Source of the DNA: Vicugna pacos
Lineage: Eukaryota; Chordata; Mammalia; Artiodactyla; Camelidae
Length of the DNA: 64,000 nucleotides
NCBI RefSeq assembly: GCF_048564905.1
Contig: NC_132995.1
Coordinates: forward strand, 5,096,501-5,160,500
Reading direction: 5' to 3'
Positions 1 to 12,100 of this stretch are shown piece after piece. Position 1 is the stretch's first letter. Every line of letters starts with the position of its first letter. The notes under the pieces are model-generated. The model was not told the DNA's origin and ran no database searches. It saw nothing but the letters and a program-made list of their open reading frames with translations. The translations under genes were made by a program, and so were the position numbers.

Positions 1-283
1 GCTCAGGGGGGCCCTCATGGGGGCTGGTTTCCTTCTCACTTATGGCCTCACCTGGATCTATTATACCAGGTAAGAAGCCCTTCTCCAGGTGACCTACGCT
101 GGGGGGACCCCTTGTGTGACCACCCATCTTGCCCCTCTCCGGAGCAAACCCTCCGCAAAATGGGTCTCTTTGCAGAGCTGTGTTTCCCTCACAGGTGCAG
201 AGGCGCACAAGGGAATATGGCTGAGAGGTGTGACTGAGCGCCCTTCCTCCAGGCGGCCCTCCGGAGCCCCGACAGGTGGATGA
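1..283 (+). CDS. 3' end of a SIGLEC/CEACAM-type Ig-superfamily membrane protein (last two exons)
   Basis: Two exons fit together: 1-69, open in frame from base 2 and followed by the donor GTAAGA, and 253-283, preceded by a pyrimidine-rich acceptor ending CCTCCAG and closed by a stop at 281-283. The junction is phase 2 and joins cleanly. The first exon encodes a membrane-spanning segment rich in Gly, Leu and Thr (ending WIYYTR); the second adds only RPSGAPTGG. The product therefore has a short cytoplasmic tail with no ITIM or other tyrosine motif. Its place, directly upstream of SIGLEC10 on the same strand, is where the SIGLEC8/CEACAM18/SIGLEC12/SIGLEC6 block lies in human. The extracellular domains are outside the window, so I cannot say which cluster member it is. 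It could also be the short-tailed last exon of a longer splice form or a decayed copy. Confidence 0.55.
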
Positions 284-1130
284 AAATTCACCAACCCCCT
301 GTCTCCTGACACTCACCCCTGCACCCGTCTGCAAACAAGGAGGTGCTGGATGGCCCTGCCTCCTGTCCAGAAATAGCATCTCTTCACTTCTGGTCTCCAG
401 GACTATTCCAGATAGTTCTACAAGAAAGGTTGGGAGGGCACATGAGGAAATATTTTTATTACTCAATTGAACTATACTCCACATAATATTTTTTGCGTCT
501 GTTTGCTTCCCTTAGTGGGGTTTTGCTAAACCCATAATGCAACCCCTTAATATAGTGTCATAAATCCCATAATATATTATTTTTTAAAAGAGATTTTTTT
601 GAATTAGGAAAATGAACTCTTTTATATTTATCCACCTAGGAACCGTTTCAATTGCTCGCCATTCCTTTGGATTGCAAAAATAAGATCCCCTAAGGAGAAG
701 TAAACACATGCGGAAGCCCCTGTGGAAAGAACACAGCAAATGGGCCTGACGTGGCTACAAAGGGACAGGGACCCAAAAGAAAATGAAATCAGGCGGTCAT
801 GACAGACGCGGGCTTCGGTCACGTACTCTGTGTTCTTAGGAAAACCACAAACAAACACTTTAAAGGCAATAAGTACTTCTGATTGTGCTGAGGGTCCCTG
901 GAAAACCCCTAAGGAGATGCTCCAATGATAGTCATCATCAGAAACTTGCGGTCAGGCTTCAAGAACCTTCCAGTCCCCTTGATAAGTCTCCCAACTGTGG
1001 CTTCTGTGGTTTCTGCTTTTAAAAAATCCCTCACCCCTTCAACTCCCAGGAACGTACTTTTAGTTACAGCCAAAGGCTGCTTAGCCCTGGTTTGCAAACC
1101 TTGTGAACAATGAAGCTGTCCTTTGGCTTT
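284..1130. other. intergenic, nothing recognised
   Basis: AT-rich intergenic DNA downstream of the partial SIGLEC-like gene. Open frames here are short and on overlapping strands, with no splice-consistent structure. No repeat family was recognised. Confidence 0.5.
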
Positions 1131-1149
1131 AAGATAACCCTGACTCTTT

Positions 1150-1528
1150 TCTCGGGTTGATTTCTACCTTATGATGACGGTATGATTTCTCTATAGCATA
1201 ATTTTCCTTTCATCTGAAGATCTGCTCATATATTTTTGTAGTGTGGGTATGCTGGTGATGGGTTCTCTCAGCCATTGTTTGTCTGGAAAAAAGTTTTCCT
1301 TTACGTTAGCTTTGGAGAGAGATTTTATTGGATAAGGAATTCTAGGTTAACATTTTCCCCCTTTCTGTTGTTCAAATTCTTTTGGCTTGCATGGTTTCTT
1401 CTGAGAATTCTGCTGTGATCTTCGTCTTTCTTTCTTTGTGGTTTATATTTTTCTCCAACTGGTTTTTAATATTTTCTCTTTTTGCACTGGATTTAAATAA
1501 TTTGATTAATTTGTGCCTTGATGTGCAA

Positions 1529-1562
<34 letters not shown>

Positions 1563-2270
1563 CAGAGAGAGAGGGATAGATTATCCTACTTGGAGTATTT
1601 TGTGTATCTTGAATCTGAAATTTTGTACCTGTGATCAAATTTGTAGAAATTGAAGCCAATATTTATTTAAATATATTGTATTCTTTCTCTCTCTATTCTC
1701 CTCTGGGTCTCCAGTTTTACATATGTCATATTGCTCAATATTATCTCATGGATAACTGAGCCTCTGTTCACCATTTCCAGCCTTTTCTCTCTGTATTCTT
1801 TCATCTGAATAGGATCTGTTGCTACATCTTCGAGTTTACTGATTATTCTTCCACAATATTGAATCTGTTGTTTGTCTCATTCAGTGAACTTCTTATTTCA
1901 GATCATTATTTTCTTCTCTCAAAGTCAATTTCCTTAGTCTTTAATCTTACATTTCTTCTGTATTATGTTAATGTTTTCCTTTACATCCTTGAGTATATGG
2001 AACATATTTGTAATAAATATTTTAATGTTTTGGCCTGCTAGGTCTGTCTCTTCTGTCATGTCTAAGTTTGATTCCATTGAATGAGTTTTCTCTTATTAAG
2101 TGTCACATGTTCCTACTTCGTGTGTCCAGTAATTTTTCACTGAGTGCTGAACATTGTCAATTTTATGTGACTGTTGACTTGGTCTGGTTCTATTTCTTTA
2201 AGTAATATTGGTCTTTTCTTCGATGGCAGTCATGTTATTTGCATGTTGGGTCAATATGTTAAAGGTTCTT
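1150..2270 (-). repeat. ancient L1 LINE fragment, antisense
   Basis: The text resembles the 3' part of old mammalian L1 elements read on the opposite strand (for example GAATTCTAGGTTAACA, GGCTTGCATGGTTTCTTCTG and a long T-rich run of similar phrases). It is highly diverged and contains a (GT)n/(GA)n simple repeat at about 1530-1575. The L1 subfamily is not resolved. Confidence 0.55.
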
Positions 2271-2822
2271 TAATTTTTTATTGAAGTCGTATTGATGTAC
2301 AAAATTAAGTTAGTTTCAGGTTTACTACATAATGATTTGACATTTGCAGACATTATGAAATGATCACCATGATAAGTCACCTAACCATTTGTCCCCATAA
2401 AAATTTATTACAGTATAATTGAACATAAGCCATATGGATGTAATATATAGTACGGAATTTTATTTTATAACTGGTGGTTTGTACTTATTCATCTTCTTCA
2501 CCTATTTTGCCCCCTTCACCCCCTCCCCTCTGGCAACCACCCATTTGTTCTCTATATCTAGATGAGTCTGTTTTCACTTTGTTTTGTTTGTTTGCTTTGA
2601 TTTTTAGAATCCACATATGAAATCATGTGGTATTTGTCTTTCTCTATCTGATTTATTTCACTGTGCCTAATACCCTCTAGACTGATCCACATTGTCAAAA
2701 ATGGCAAGATTTCATTTTTTCTTATGTCTGAGTAATATTCATTACTTAGTGTGTGTATATATATATATATATGAATGAATGAATATATATATTCATTCAT
2801 CTGTCAATGGAAAATTAGGTTG
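2271..2822 (-). repeat. L1 3' UTR fragment, antisense
   Basis: This begins with the L1 antisense phrase TTTTTTATTGAAGTCGTATTG and runs to CATCTGTCAATGGAAAATTAGG. It covers the L1 3' region in which a spectator phrase like CCACATATGAAATCATGTGG occurs. A (TA)n microsatellite lies near 2752-2790. It is followed at once by a sense-oriented L1 fragment covering the same consensus region. Confidence 0.7.
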
Positions 2823-2864
2823 CTTTAATATATTGACTAAATATAGTCATATCTTGACTAAATA

Positions 2865-3262
2865 TATATATAATGGAATATTACTCAGCTATAAAAAAGA
2901 ACAACATTTTGCCATTTGCAGCAGCATGGGTGGACTTCTAGGGCAGTATGCTAAATGAAATAAGTCAGTCAAAAAGACAGATACCATATGACATCACTTA
3001 TATGTGGAATCTAAAAAGTACAACATAACAAATAAAGAAGCAGACTCACAGATATTGAGAACAGACTAGTGGTTACCAGCAGGGAGGTGGGGAGAGGCAA
3101 CACCCGAGTAGGGAATGGGAGTACAAACTATTGTGTGTAAGACAGGCTCAAGGACGTATTGTACAACACGGGGAAAATAGCCACTATTTTATAATAACTG
3201 TAAAGGAAATTACCTTTAAACTTATATAAATTTTTTAAATTTTAAAAATTAAATTAAATTAA
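2865..3262 (+). repeat. L1 3' UTR fragment, sense
   Basis: It starts at ATAATGGAATATTACTCAGC, passes through GCCATTTGCAGCAGCATGGG and CACTTATATGTGGAATCTAA, and ends in an A/T-rich tail with AATAAA-like runs. This is the usual 3' end of artiodactyl L1 in sense orientation. It is head-to-head with the preceding antisense fragment. Confidence 0.75.
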
Positions 3263-3289
3263 TAAAGTTGAAGAAGCGTGGTGCTGTAA

Positions 3290-3601
3290 AAACTTTTTTA
3301 TTTCTCACACTGCTGAAGGCTGAGAAGTCCAAGATCAAGGCACTGGCACAACAGTGTCTGATGAGGGCCATCTTTCTAGTTCATAGGCACTGTCTTCTCT
3401 TTGTGTCCCCCCACAGTGGAAGAGATAAGGAGCTAGCTCTGAGGGGTTTCTTTCATAAGGGCACTAATCCCATTCATGAAGACTCCACCCCCATGACCTG
3501 ATCACCTCGTAGAGGCACCATGTCCAAATACCATTATATCAGGGGTTAAAGCTTCAACATATGAATGTCAGAGAGGGGCACACAGCAAGCAGTCCATAGC
3601 A
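3290..3601 (-). mobile_element. MaLR-type solo LTR (MST/MLT1 group), antisense fossil
   Basis: Reverse-oriented ERVL-MaLR LTR: it contains the antisense hallmarks CTTCAACATATGAATGTCAG and a terminal CAGTCCATAGCA. No internal retroviral sequence is attached. It is an old, diverged and non-functional fossil. Confidence 0.65.
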
Positions 3602-3785
3602 AAGGCTGGAGCTGTAATTGGTAAATAATCAGCAGCCATTTATAGGTAAAGGGGTATCTGGTCACTCTGTGTCTCAGACAGTGTTCCTGTTTGGGTCTGT
3701 ATTGAGACGTGACTACAGCAAGTATCACTCCTATTGTTTCATCACAGTCACAGAGCGGCTTTGTCAGGTGTCAGGTCCTTTTACT

Positions 3786-3920
3786 TATTTTTTTTATATC
3801 TTTTTTGAGGGGGAGGTAATTAGGTTTATTTATTTTGGGGACAGGTACTGGGGATTGAACCCAGGACCTCGTGCATGCTAAGCATGTGTTCTACCCCTTG
3901 AGCTATACTCTCTACCAGTC
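3786..3920 (-). repeat. camelid tRNA-derived SINE (Vic-1 type), antisense
   Basis: The reverse complement reads as a tRNA-like head followed by the CCCCAGTACC... tail; on the plus strand this appears as GGTACTGGGGATTGAACCCA then GAGCTATAC. The tail carries GGTAATTAGGTTTATTTATT. This family is camelid-specific and is the main evidence for the source lineage. Confidence 0.85.
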
Positions 3921-4017
3921 TCAGGTCCTTTTAAAATCATTTCTGTTCAGTAGGGGAACACCGGGGCCTGGCTGTCATTGCCAGCAGGGGCCACTTTACT
4001 CTTTATTTAAAAAAATT

Positions 4018-4645
4018 TTTTTTTTAATTTGCACTCTTTTTTATTGAAGTATAGTCATTTCACAATGTTGTGTCAATTTCTGGTGTGCAGCATAATGTTT
4101 CAGTCATCCATATACATATATATATTCATTTTCACACTCTTTTTCTTCATAGGTTACTACAAGATATTGAATATAGTTCCCTGTGTTATATAGTAGGTCC
4201 TTGTTTTTTATCTATTTTATATATAGTAGTGTGCATCTACAAATCTCAAACACAATTTATCCCTTCCTACCACCTTCCCCCTGATAGCTATAAGTTTGTT
4301 TTCTATGTGTGATAGTCTATTTCTGGTTTGCAAATAAGTTCATTTGTATCTTTTTTTTTTTTAGATTCCACATTGAAGTGATATCATATGGTATTTTTTT
4401 CTCTGTTTGACATACTTCACTTAGAATGATGATCTCCAGGTCCGTCCGTGTTGCAGCAAATGGCATTATTTCATTCCTTTTTTATGGCTGAATAGTATTT
4501 CATTGTGTATATATACCACATCTTCTTTATCTAATTGTCTGTCGATGGACATTTAGGGTATTTCCACATCTTGGCTATTGTAAATAGTGCTGCTATGAAC
4601 ATTGGGGTGCATGTATCTTTCGAATTAGAATTTTCTCTGGATAAA
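4018..4645 (-). repeat. artiodactyl L1 3' end, antisense
   Basis: It contains TTTATTGAAGTATAGTCATT, GGTTACTACAAGATATTGAA and GTTGCAGCAAATGGCATTAT, the standard antisense text of young artiodactyl L1 3' ends. It ends near TGGGGTGCATGTATCTTTCG. Confidence 0.85.
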
Positions 4646-5419
4646 ATATTGAAGTGATTTAAATTTGAGGAAGGGTGAGTTTGCAGTGAGGGAAGTGGGA
4701 TGATTGCGATGACAGATTGCTTTGATACGCTTCCTCTGGCAGAAACCAGGTTGTACTGCAGTGCAATGAAAAGGGCAGAATCATGATTTGTAAGTGCAGT
4801 GAGAATGCATGCAGCCTTTTTGGACGAGCAACATTTTCAAATGTGTCCAGAATCTGAGAAATATCCCCTGTAGATGGGCAGTCGGATCAAAACTCTGGAC
4901 AGCACGGATCCTGGTGACTGGAGCACAAGGGTCAGTCTATGCTAGGGAAATGGAGCGCCCTCTGGAGGCAGAATTCTGAACTGCGGCACGAGCGCTGTGC
5001 AAGGGAACTGGGACAGGTGCATCCAGCGAAGACGCTGGTCAGGAAATGTCTTGATTACTCCCTTCCCCCAACAAAGGCTCCTCAGCACCTTGAGGGTCTC
5101 AGCTACAGCCAGAGCCGGACTCTTCATTCACCACTGGGATGCTTGCCTATTTGACCTTCACTCGTCCCTTTTCCTGAGTCCAGTCCTCAGACCCACACCC
5201 AGCACCGCTCCCAGGGCAGAAACCTGAACGGCCTACCTACCTGTCTACCTCTCTCCCCTCCGCCAACCTCTCCCACCTAATACCCACCCACCCCGATCTC
5301 ACTTTCTCTCAGTATCTACCTGTGCCTTCTTCATGATCTCAGGGACAGAGACAGAGCATGTGCCCAACATCTGGTGAATGAGAAAGGGAGACCAGAGGCT
5401 TGGAGGATTGTGTTTGCTT
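4646..5419. other. intergenic, nothing recognised
   Basis: Moderate GC content with overlapping short open frames on both strands and no splice-consistent gene model. No repeat or regulatory site was recognised. Confidence 0.4.
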
Positions 5420-5616
5420 GTGGGGGGAGGGTAATTAGGTTTATTTATTTATTTAATTAAAAAAGTTTTTTCTTCTGAAAGGCTATTTTGGAGGTGGAGG
5501 TAATTAGGATAATTTATTTATTTTTATTTATTTTTTTAATGGAGGTACTGGGGATTGAACCCAGGACTTTGTGCATGCTAAGCATGCGCTCTACCACTGA
5601 GCTACACCCTCCCCTC
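5420..5616 (-). repeat. camelid Vic-1-type SINE, antisense, with an extended or doubled tail
   Basis: The tRNA-like head (reverse of GGTACTGGGGATTGAACCCA, with GAGCTACACCCTCCCC at the 5' end of the element) is at 5545-5616. Upstream are two copies of the GGTAATTAGG tail phrase, at about 5429 and 5498, so a second truncated SINE tail probably lies next to it. Confidence 0.85.
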
Positions 5617-5719
5617 TTTCCCAGACTGTTTTTTTTTTTAAGGAATAAACTCAGAGAAAATCTGAGCACTCTTAGGCAGAGAAGATAGGTGTGAGGACGA
5701 CCAAATAAGATGCTCGAGG

Positions 5720-6720
5720 ACTCAGGTAGCGGCTGGTCTGTGGTCCGGCCAAGAGTGAGGGAAGGGCGGCTTAAAGGAGAAGGCAATTGCGAAGTAGAGG
5801 GGGGAAGTGCTCTGGTCACATTGACGAAAAGTGGGAAGTTCAGAGGCCAACGAAATAATCAAAGATTCAGAAAAGCGCACAGGTGGGGAAATGTTGGGAC
5901 GACTTGGTTGTAAAGTCAGAAAAGGCTTCTCAAAAGAGAGGTCTCTGAGCTGAGAAAGTGAGAAGGAACCAGCTACAGGAAGAACGTTCCTGCAAGACAG
6001 AACAGCAAGGGTCACATTCCCGAGGTGGAAACAAACTTGGTCGGTGTGAGAAACAAAGTGGGGATCGCTGGTGGGAATGCAGAAGTGAAGTGGGTTGAAA
6101 GCGAGTTTGGGGGTGGGTCATCGGGGGGTTACATCAGGTCAAGCTCCATAGGTTATGGTGAGGTTGCATTTTCTCCTAAATATAATGGGAGGACTTTGAA
6201 ATGTTTGAGTAAGAGAGTGACTTAGTCTGATTTATATTTAAAAAATAACCCTGGCTGCTGTGCTGAGAGGGCACTAGAGAGTAAGCAAAAATAGAAGCAG
6301 GGCTGATCATCAGTAGCTTTTGTCTCATTCAGATGTGGGATGATGGTGGCACGGACCTGGGTAGTCATTCTCAGTCAAGGTGATTCTGTCAGCAGTACGG
6401 TGTCCTCTGTGTGCTATGTGCAACCTGACTTCGGTAGGTGCCTTCACACAGACTGTGCATTTGGTGCCCCTGGACTTGAGCAAGATGGCAGCTCTAGGTG
6501 ACACTGAAGCCAGAATGAAGCGTTTCGAGAAGGAGTGGGTGATTGAGCACATGACATGCTACAGAGAGGGCGGCATCCAAGTGAGATGAGAGTAGAAAAT
6601 CTCTGTGGGTTTTAGCCATTGGAGATCTTTGGTGGTCTTGACAGAAACAGTTTGAGTGATGGAGGAATGGAGGCACGATCAGACAAGGATGGGCAGGATG
6701 GGCAGTAATAAAGGTTGGGT
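5720..6720 (+). repeat. ancient mammalian interspersed repeat, family not resolved
   Basis: The text runs like a well-known old mammalian dispersed repeat: phrases such as AGAGGTCTCTGAGCTGAGAA, GACTTAGTCTGATTTATATT, CCTGGCTGCTGTGCTGAGAG and GATGATGGTGGCACGGACCT occur in the expected order. It is strongly diverged. Similar text occurs at 52.7-53.3 kb. I do not recall its catalogue name. Confidence 0.45.
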
Positions 6721-7511
6721 CCTTGAAGAACCATTCCTGTGAAGAGGGTGAACCCCTAAGAACCCTCAGGGTGTCCGGGAAAGCAGAGGAGGGGAGCTGA
6801 TGGTCTCAGAACCACCTCCAGGAATGTCTTGGCAGCTGTCTCCAGAAGGGGAAGGTTTGGTCCACAAATGGGGTCACTGAAGGGTCTCCTGGTGCCACTC
6901 TGTTTCCACCTCTCTCAGGCCACCTGGCTATGAACATAGAGCTGCCCAGCCATCCTCGCCTGATTCAGGGGGCTTCCTCACCTCCACATCTCAGGATCAG
7001 CTCTCAGGTTTGAAGGCATATCTGATCCTGAGGGTGGCCCACATTCATCGATGTGGGGTGTGAGACCTTTGGGTTAGCCTGGAGGAACTGGGGAGTCACA
7101 GATTGGTATCTTTCAGCCCCAGGACAGCAGAGGGTCCTCTCTCCCTTTCCTGGCTGATGGGGCAGCGTTTCTGTTGGAGAAACCCACAGGACTGAGACAT
7201 CGCGGCCCTCCTGGTTCCTGTTCCCGTGAGCCCCACAGAGGCACAGTGATGCTCAGAGGCAGAGGGGAGGCAGGGTCTGAGCTTTGGGGTTTGGGACCTC
7301 AGTTGTCAGCTCCTTAGGGCAAGTCCCCAGCTCCCTCCCTCTCACTCCTCCCTGGGAGAGGCCCTTCTCTTCCTCTGTGAACTCGACGACAGAGTGACAA
7401 GTGTGATGCCCTTGACTCTAGGGCTCCCCTGGTAGAGGGGAACCTGCTTTTCCCAGAGAAAGCCCAGGTTGGGCGGCGGGGATACAGGATCAGAGTAAAG
7501 AGGAGGGTGGA
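6721..7511. other. intergenic, nothing recognised
   Basis: GC-moderate sequence with no exon structure, repeat family or regulatory site that I could support. Confidence 0.4.
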
Positions 7512-7954
7512 TGTTATGGGCTGTATTGTATTCCCCCATCCCCAAATTCACACATTGAAGTCTAACCTCCAGTATCTCAGAATGTGTGTTTGGAGATGGG
7601 GTCTTTTGTTTTGCAAATTTTTCCCCCATTCTGTGCGTTGTCCTTTTACTTTATTGATAATTGGAGATAGAGTCTTTAAAGAGATAATTGAAATGAGGTC
7701 ATAGGGTAGCATCCTAGTCTAATGCGACCGGGATCCTTGTAAAGGACACAGACACACACACAGGGAAGCCCAGGTGAAGAGGCAGGGGAGAAGACGGCCA
7801 TCTCCACGTCAAGCAGAGGCCTTGGAAGAAACCAGCCCTGCTGACACCTTGATCTTGAGCTTGTAGCCTCCAGAATGGTGAAGCAATACGTTTCTGTGGC
7901 TTAAGCTGCTCATTCAGTAGTGTTTAATTATGGCGGCCCGAGCAGACTAATACA
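7512..7954 (+). mobile_element. MLT1-type (ERVL-MaLR) solo LTR fossil, sense
   Basis: It begins TGTTATGGGCTGTATTGTAT and ends GAGCAGACTAATACA, matching both ends of MLT1A-like LTRs, with TGACACCTTGATCTTGAGCT and CCTCCAGAATGGTGAAGCAA in between. It is nearly full length for the family, without internal sequence. Ancient and non-functional. Confidence 0.85.
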
Positions 7955-8534
7955 GTGGATTTGAGGACAGGAACAGCTTCAGGTGACTTCCTCCAGGGGG
8001 TCCCCCCTGACTTCTCCTGGGCCCGTGGGGAACATCTGTCCGGGCGGGGGGGGGCATGTATGAGCACCTGGTGTCTGTCTGTTTCTAAGGAACTTCATTT
8101 ACCAGGCTGGATCCCCATGAGGTCAGACACTGCATCTGATCTACCTACATACCCTCCCCTAGACGGCTTGACACCTGCCGCACACAAGGTCCCAGGGGCA
8201 TGGAGGTCGAGCGGGCAAGCCCAGTGTCTCACGGCGACCGAAACAGAGCGTTATTTCAAGGTGAGGGGAACAGCAGTCAACTTCTGGGGGAGTTTGTCCT
8301 GCCCACTCCATGACCCCCCCCCCTTGCATTACCCAAAACGCCCACCGTCAGCGTCACCTCTGGATGTTTGTGTTCTTAGCACAACGGGTGTTACAAGTGT
8401 GTGTCGTCCAACTGTGTGGCGGAAGAAGAGGAGACTGGGAAGCAGATTAAGGGCTTGGAGGGTGGCTTTTCCTGGGGGACCATGTGCGGGAGAGACCACC
8501 AGCGAGGGTGAAGGGGTGGGACTGAGACTGGCCT
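7955..8534. other. intergenic, one long open frame judged spurious
   Basis: A 193-codon open frame spans 7955-8536. It starts at the very edge of the MLT1 LTR, shows no recognisable domain and has no splice context, so I do not call it a gene. Confidence 0.4.
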
Positions 8535-8730
8535 AGGGTGGCCAGATTTTGCCAATAAAAACGCAAGCTGCCCTGTTAACTTTGCATTGCAGATCTAAAC
8601 AACGAATCATTTTAGCACGTCTGCATGCAATACTTGGGGACAGACTTACACTGGGGAAAAAAAAAGTATGATTTATCTGAAAGCCAATTTTAACTGAGCA
8701 TCCTGCCTTTGACCTGGCGAGAGCAACCCT
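8535..8730. mobile_element. palindromic hairpin MITE (DNA transposon relic)
   Basis: The left arm (AGGGTGGCCAGATTTTGCCA ... CTAAACAACGAATCA) is an imperfect inverted copy of the right arm (GATTTATCTGAAAGCC ... GAGCAACCCT). The whole unit is about 196 bp with a short spacer around 8620-8660. The arrangement matches small palindromic DNA-transposon relics of mammalian genomes; the family name is not recalled. Confidence 0.6.
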
Positions 8731-9170
8731 ATGCCACCCCCCAACCTTCCTCCCCAGAAATCCACCCTGCCTTGCACCCGCCCCCACCACCAGGGCCACC
8801 TGGCGACTTTCACTTCTGCTTCTCCAACGACCTAGAGCCCAATGGGAGAGCCCCCACCTTCCACCCACCTAGAGCCAAGCCCCAAGGCCAGATACAGACC
8901 TTCCACTCCCTCCCTCCCCAGGAGATGACTCGGAAGGAGACCAGCTCAGCGAGCCCCAGCGCCAGGCAGGCCCCCTAGGAAAGAATGAGTTCAAATGGGC
9001 CAGATGGGGCTGAGGAGAGTTATGGAGAAGAGGAGAGGGAGTCTGTGGGCCTGAGCATCAGAAGCTCATTTCATGCATCAGTACCCCCCGGGGCTCAGCT
9101 TCCGCCTTCTGCCAGTGCCTAAGGCCAGCCACAGCGTCTGGGGCAGGAGCCTGCCCAGAGCGGGTCCAAG
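8731..9170 (+). promoter_or_regulatory. SIGLEC10 5' flank / 5' UTR
   Basis: This 440-bp interval between the hairpin MITE and the SIGLEC10 start codon is not CpG-rich and has no clear TATA box. The 5' UTR probably starts within about 100 bp of the ATG, but no start site can be fixed from sequence. Confidence 0.3.
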
Positions 9171-12100
9171 ATGCTCCTGCCACTACTCTTGGCCGTGCTG
9201 TGGGGCGGTGAGTGGATGGCGGGGCCGGCAGGGGTCCGGGTTGGGGGCTGGTGTGGGGCTGGGATTACAGCTTGAGCCTCTGACTCCCCCCAGGGTCAGG
9301 GGCTCTGTACCCCAAATTCCAGCTGCAAGTGCCGAAGTCCGTGAGTGTGCAGGAAGGCTTGTGCGTGGTCGTGTCCTGCTCCTTGATCACCTATCCTCAA
9401 AGAGGCTGGACTCATGCCACCCCAGCTCACGGCTACTGGTTCAGAAACCCGGCCAACACAGACACTGATCCACCAGTGGCCACAAACAAGCCAGGCCAAA
9501 AGGTGCAAAAAGACACCCAGGGCCGATTCCAGCTCCTTGGCAATCTCAGCCAGAGTTGCTCTTTGCTGATCAGAGACGTACAGATGGAGGACGCAGCATC
9601 GTACTTCTTTCGGTTGGAGAGAGGCAGTTATGTCCAATATAATTTCAAGGAGAACATGTTCTACCTAGAGGTGACAGGTATGGAACCAGCTTCAGCTGGA
9701 GTGGGGTGGGACATCCCCCTCCCCCTCCCTCGCCATCTTCTGCTTCTTAAACTGGGGAGGGACTATGGGGAATGGACCATGGGTGACCATCTGGGGCTCG
9801 GATCCCAGTCTCTGTCCCTCCATCCCAGACCTGACACAGAAGCCAGAGGTCTACATCCCAGAGACCCTAGAGCCTGGGCACCAGGTGACACTCATCTGTG
9901 TGTTTAACTGGATCTTTGAGGAATGCCCAGCCCCTACTTTCTCTTGGACGGGGGCTGCAGTCTCCTCCCATGGAGCCGGGCCAAGAACCTCCTACTTCTC
10001 AGTGCTCACCCTCACACCCAGACCCCAGGATCACGGCACTGAGCTCACCTGTCGAGTGGACTTCTCCAGAAAGGGTGTGAGCACAGAGAAGACAGTCCGA
10101 CTTAGCGTGGCCTGTGAGTTTGGTGGCGGGAGGGACATCAGGGTGTGCAAGCAGCATGGGGGATGGGGAGATGGGGCGATGCGGCGGGGCGATGTTGGGC
10201 ACCTCTCAGGCCTCAGAGAGGAAGGCGTGGAGTCTCACGATGCTGCCCCCACCCTGGGAGGGGAGTGGGGGTGCCACCTGGTCCCCTGTCCACAAGCGCA
10301 TCTTTGGCACTCATGTCTCTCGTCTTCCTGGAGGATGGTCACACTTTCTTTTCCCCAAGGGAGTTTTTTCTGGTGAGGGGGAAGTCAGCATTCCTCCCCA
10401 AAGCCAGCTCTCCATCTTGTTGCAGACGCCCCCAGGGACCTGGTTGTCAGCACTTCCCGGGCCAATGTGTCAGGTACCAAGGGCCTATTGGAGGTGTCGG
10501 GGCGTGGGGGAATGGTGGTCCTCCTGCAGCCCTTCTGCTTTCTCTCTGCCTCTCTCTCTGCAGCCCTGGAGCCGTGGGGAAACAGCCCACATCTGGCAGT
10601 CCAGAAAGGCCAGTTCCTGCGGCTGCTCTGTGCCGCTGATAGCCTGCCCCTCGCCACCCTGAGCTGGGCCCTGGAGGACAGAGTCCTCTCTTGGTCCCAC
10701 CCCTCCGGCTCCAGAACCCTGGAGCTGGTGCTGCCCGGGGTGAAGGCTGAGGATGCAGGCCGCTACACCTGCCAAGCCGAGAACAGGCTTGGCGCTCAGA
10801 GCCGCAGCCTGGACCTCTCTGTGCAGTGTGAGTGTGATCAGCTGGGACCTGGCTTCGGGAGGGGGAGACGTGAGGAGGCAAGGGACCCAGGACCGGGTCG
10901 CAGAGCTCTAGGGAGAACCTCCCCTCGCTGGGGGCCTAAGGGATTAAGGTTTCCAATTCCAACTGCGATGTGGGAGATTTTCCCACACCACCAAGCAATG
11001 CTCCAATATCAGCAGCATGTCCTACAAGTCAGCTCAGTTCTGACTCTGTCTACCTGGAGAGAGCATCAGGTCCCGCAGGGGAAGGGCTCGGTCCCATGAG
11101 ACTGGCCCCGCCCCCATTTCAGAGCCAGTTGCAAGTTCAAGTTGTCCCCTGTGCTTCAGACCGACCAGCAACAGGTTGGAGATATTCCCACGACCTCCTC
11201 CTTGTTCGATCACTTGCCTGGAGCAGGACGCAGAACCCAGAGGAGGGGAGGAGGTGCGGCAGAGCTCAGCAGTAGAGTGTGTGCTTAGCATGCCTGAGGT
11301 CCTGCATTCAAGCCCTAGTACCTCAATTTAAAAAAATTAAATTTAAACTGAAAAAAAAAAACAAATCAGGGAAGTATTTTACTTACTAGATCACTAGTTT
11401 ATTATAAAAGAATATAACTCAGGAACAGCCAGATGGAAGAGAGGCATAGGGCAAGATACAGGGAAGGGGCACCTAACTTCCACGCCCTCTCCGCGGGCAG
11501 CACTCTCCACAAATCTCCATGTGTTCAGCAACCAGGAGGCTCTCCAAACCCCATCATGGGGAAGGCGGTTTATGGAGGCTTCATTTCATAGGCGTGATTG
11601 ATTAAATCATTGGCCATTGGTGATTGAACTCAGCTCCAGCCCCTCTCCCCTCCTCAGAGGTCAGGGCATGGCTGGAAGTTCTAACCCTCTAATCACTGGT
11701 TGGTTGCCCTGGCAACCAGCCCGCTCCCCCACCTTAGGTGCTTCCGAAGTCACCTTATTAACATAAACTCAGGGGTGATTGCAAGGGGTTTGTTATGAAT
11801 AACAAGAGGCTTTTATCACTCTTACCGACCACTCAGGAACTCCGAGAGTTTTAGAATCTCTGTGCCAGGAATAGGGACAAAGACAAAATATCTATTTCTA
11901 TTCTAAATCACAATATCGTAGGGACACTCCCTTCCCACCAGCCTGTTCCCTTGGGTCTCTCACCACTGAGTCATTCCGTGGGTGAGTCAGTCCTCCTGCC
12001 CCCTCCCAGCCCTTCATCCCCAGGGACGTTCACTTTGCCCAGCCCGAAAGTCCCGGCCACTTTAGAGCCAGTACCCTATCTCTGTTTCAGATGCCCCAGA

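Noticed and set aside
7955-8536. 193-codon plus-strand open frame upstream of SIGLEC10
   Set aside because: It begins at the exact end of an MLT1 LTR fossil, overlaps the start of a hairpin MITE and has no domain, signal peptide or splice context. Its length is compatible with chance in GC-rich DNA.
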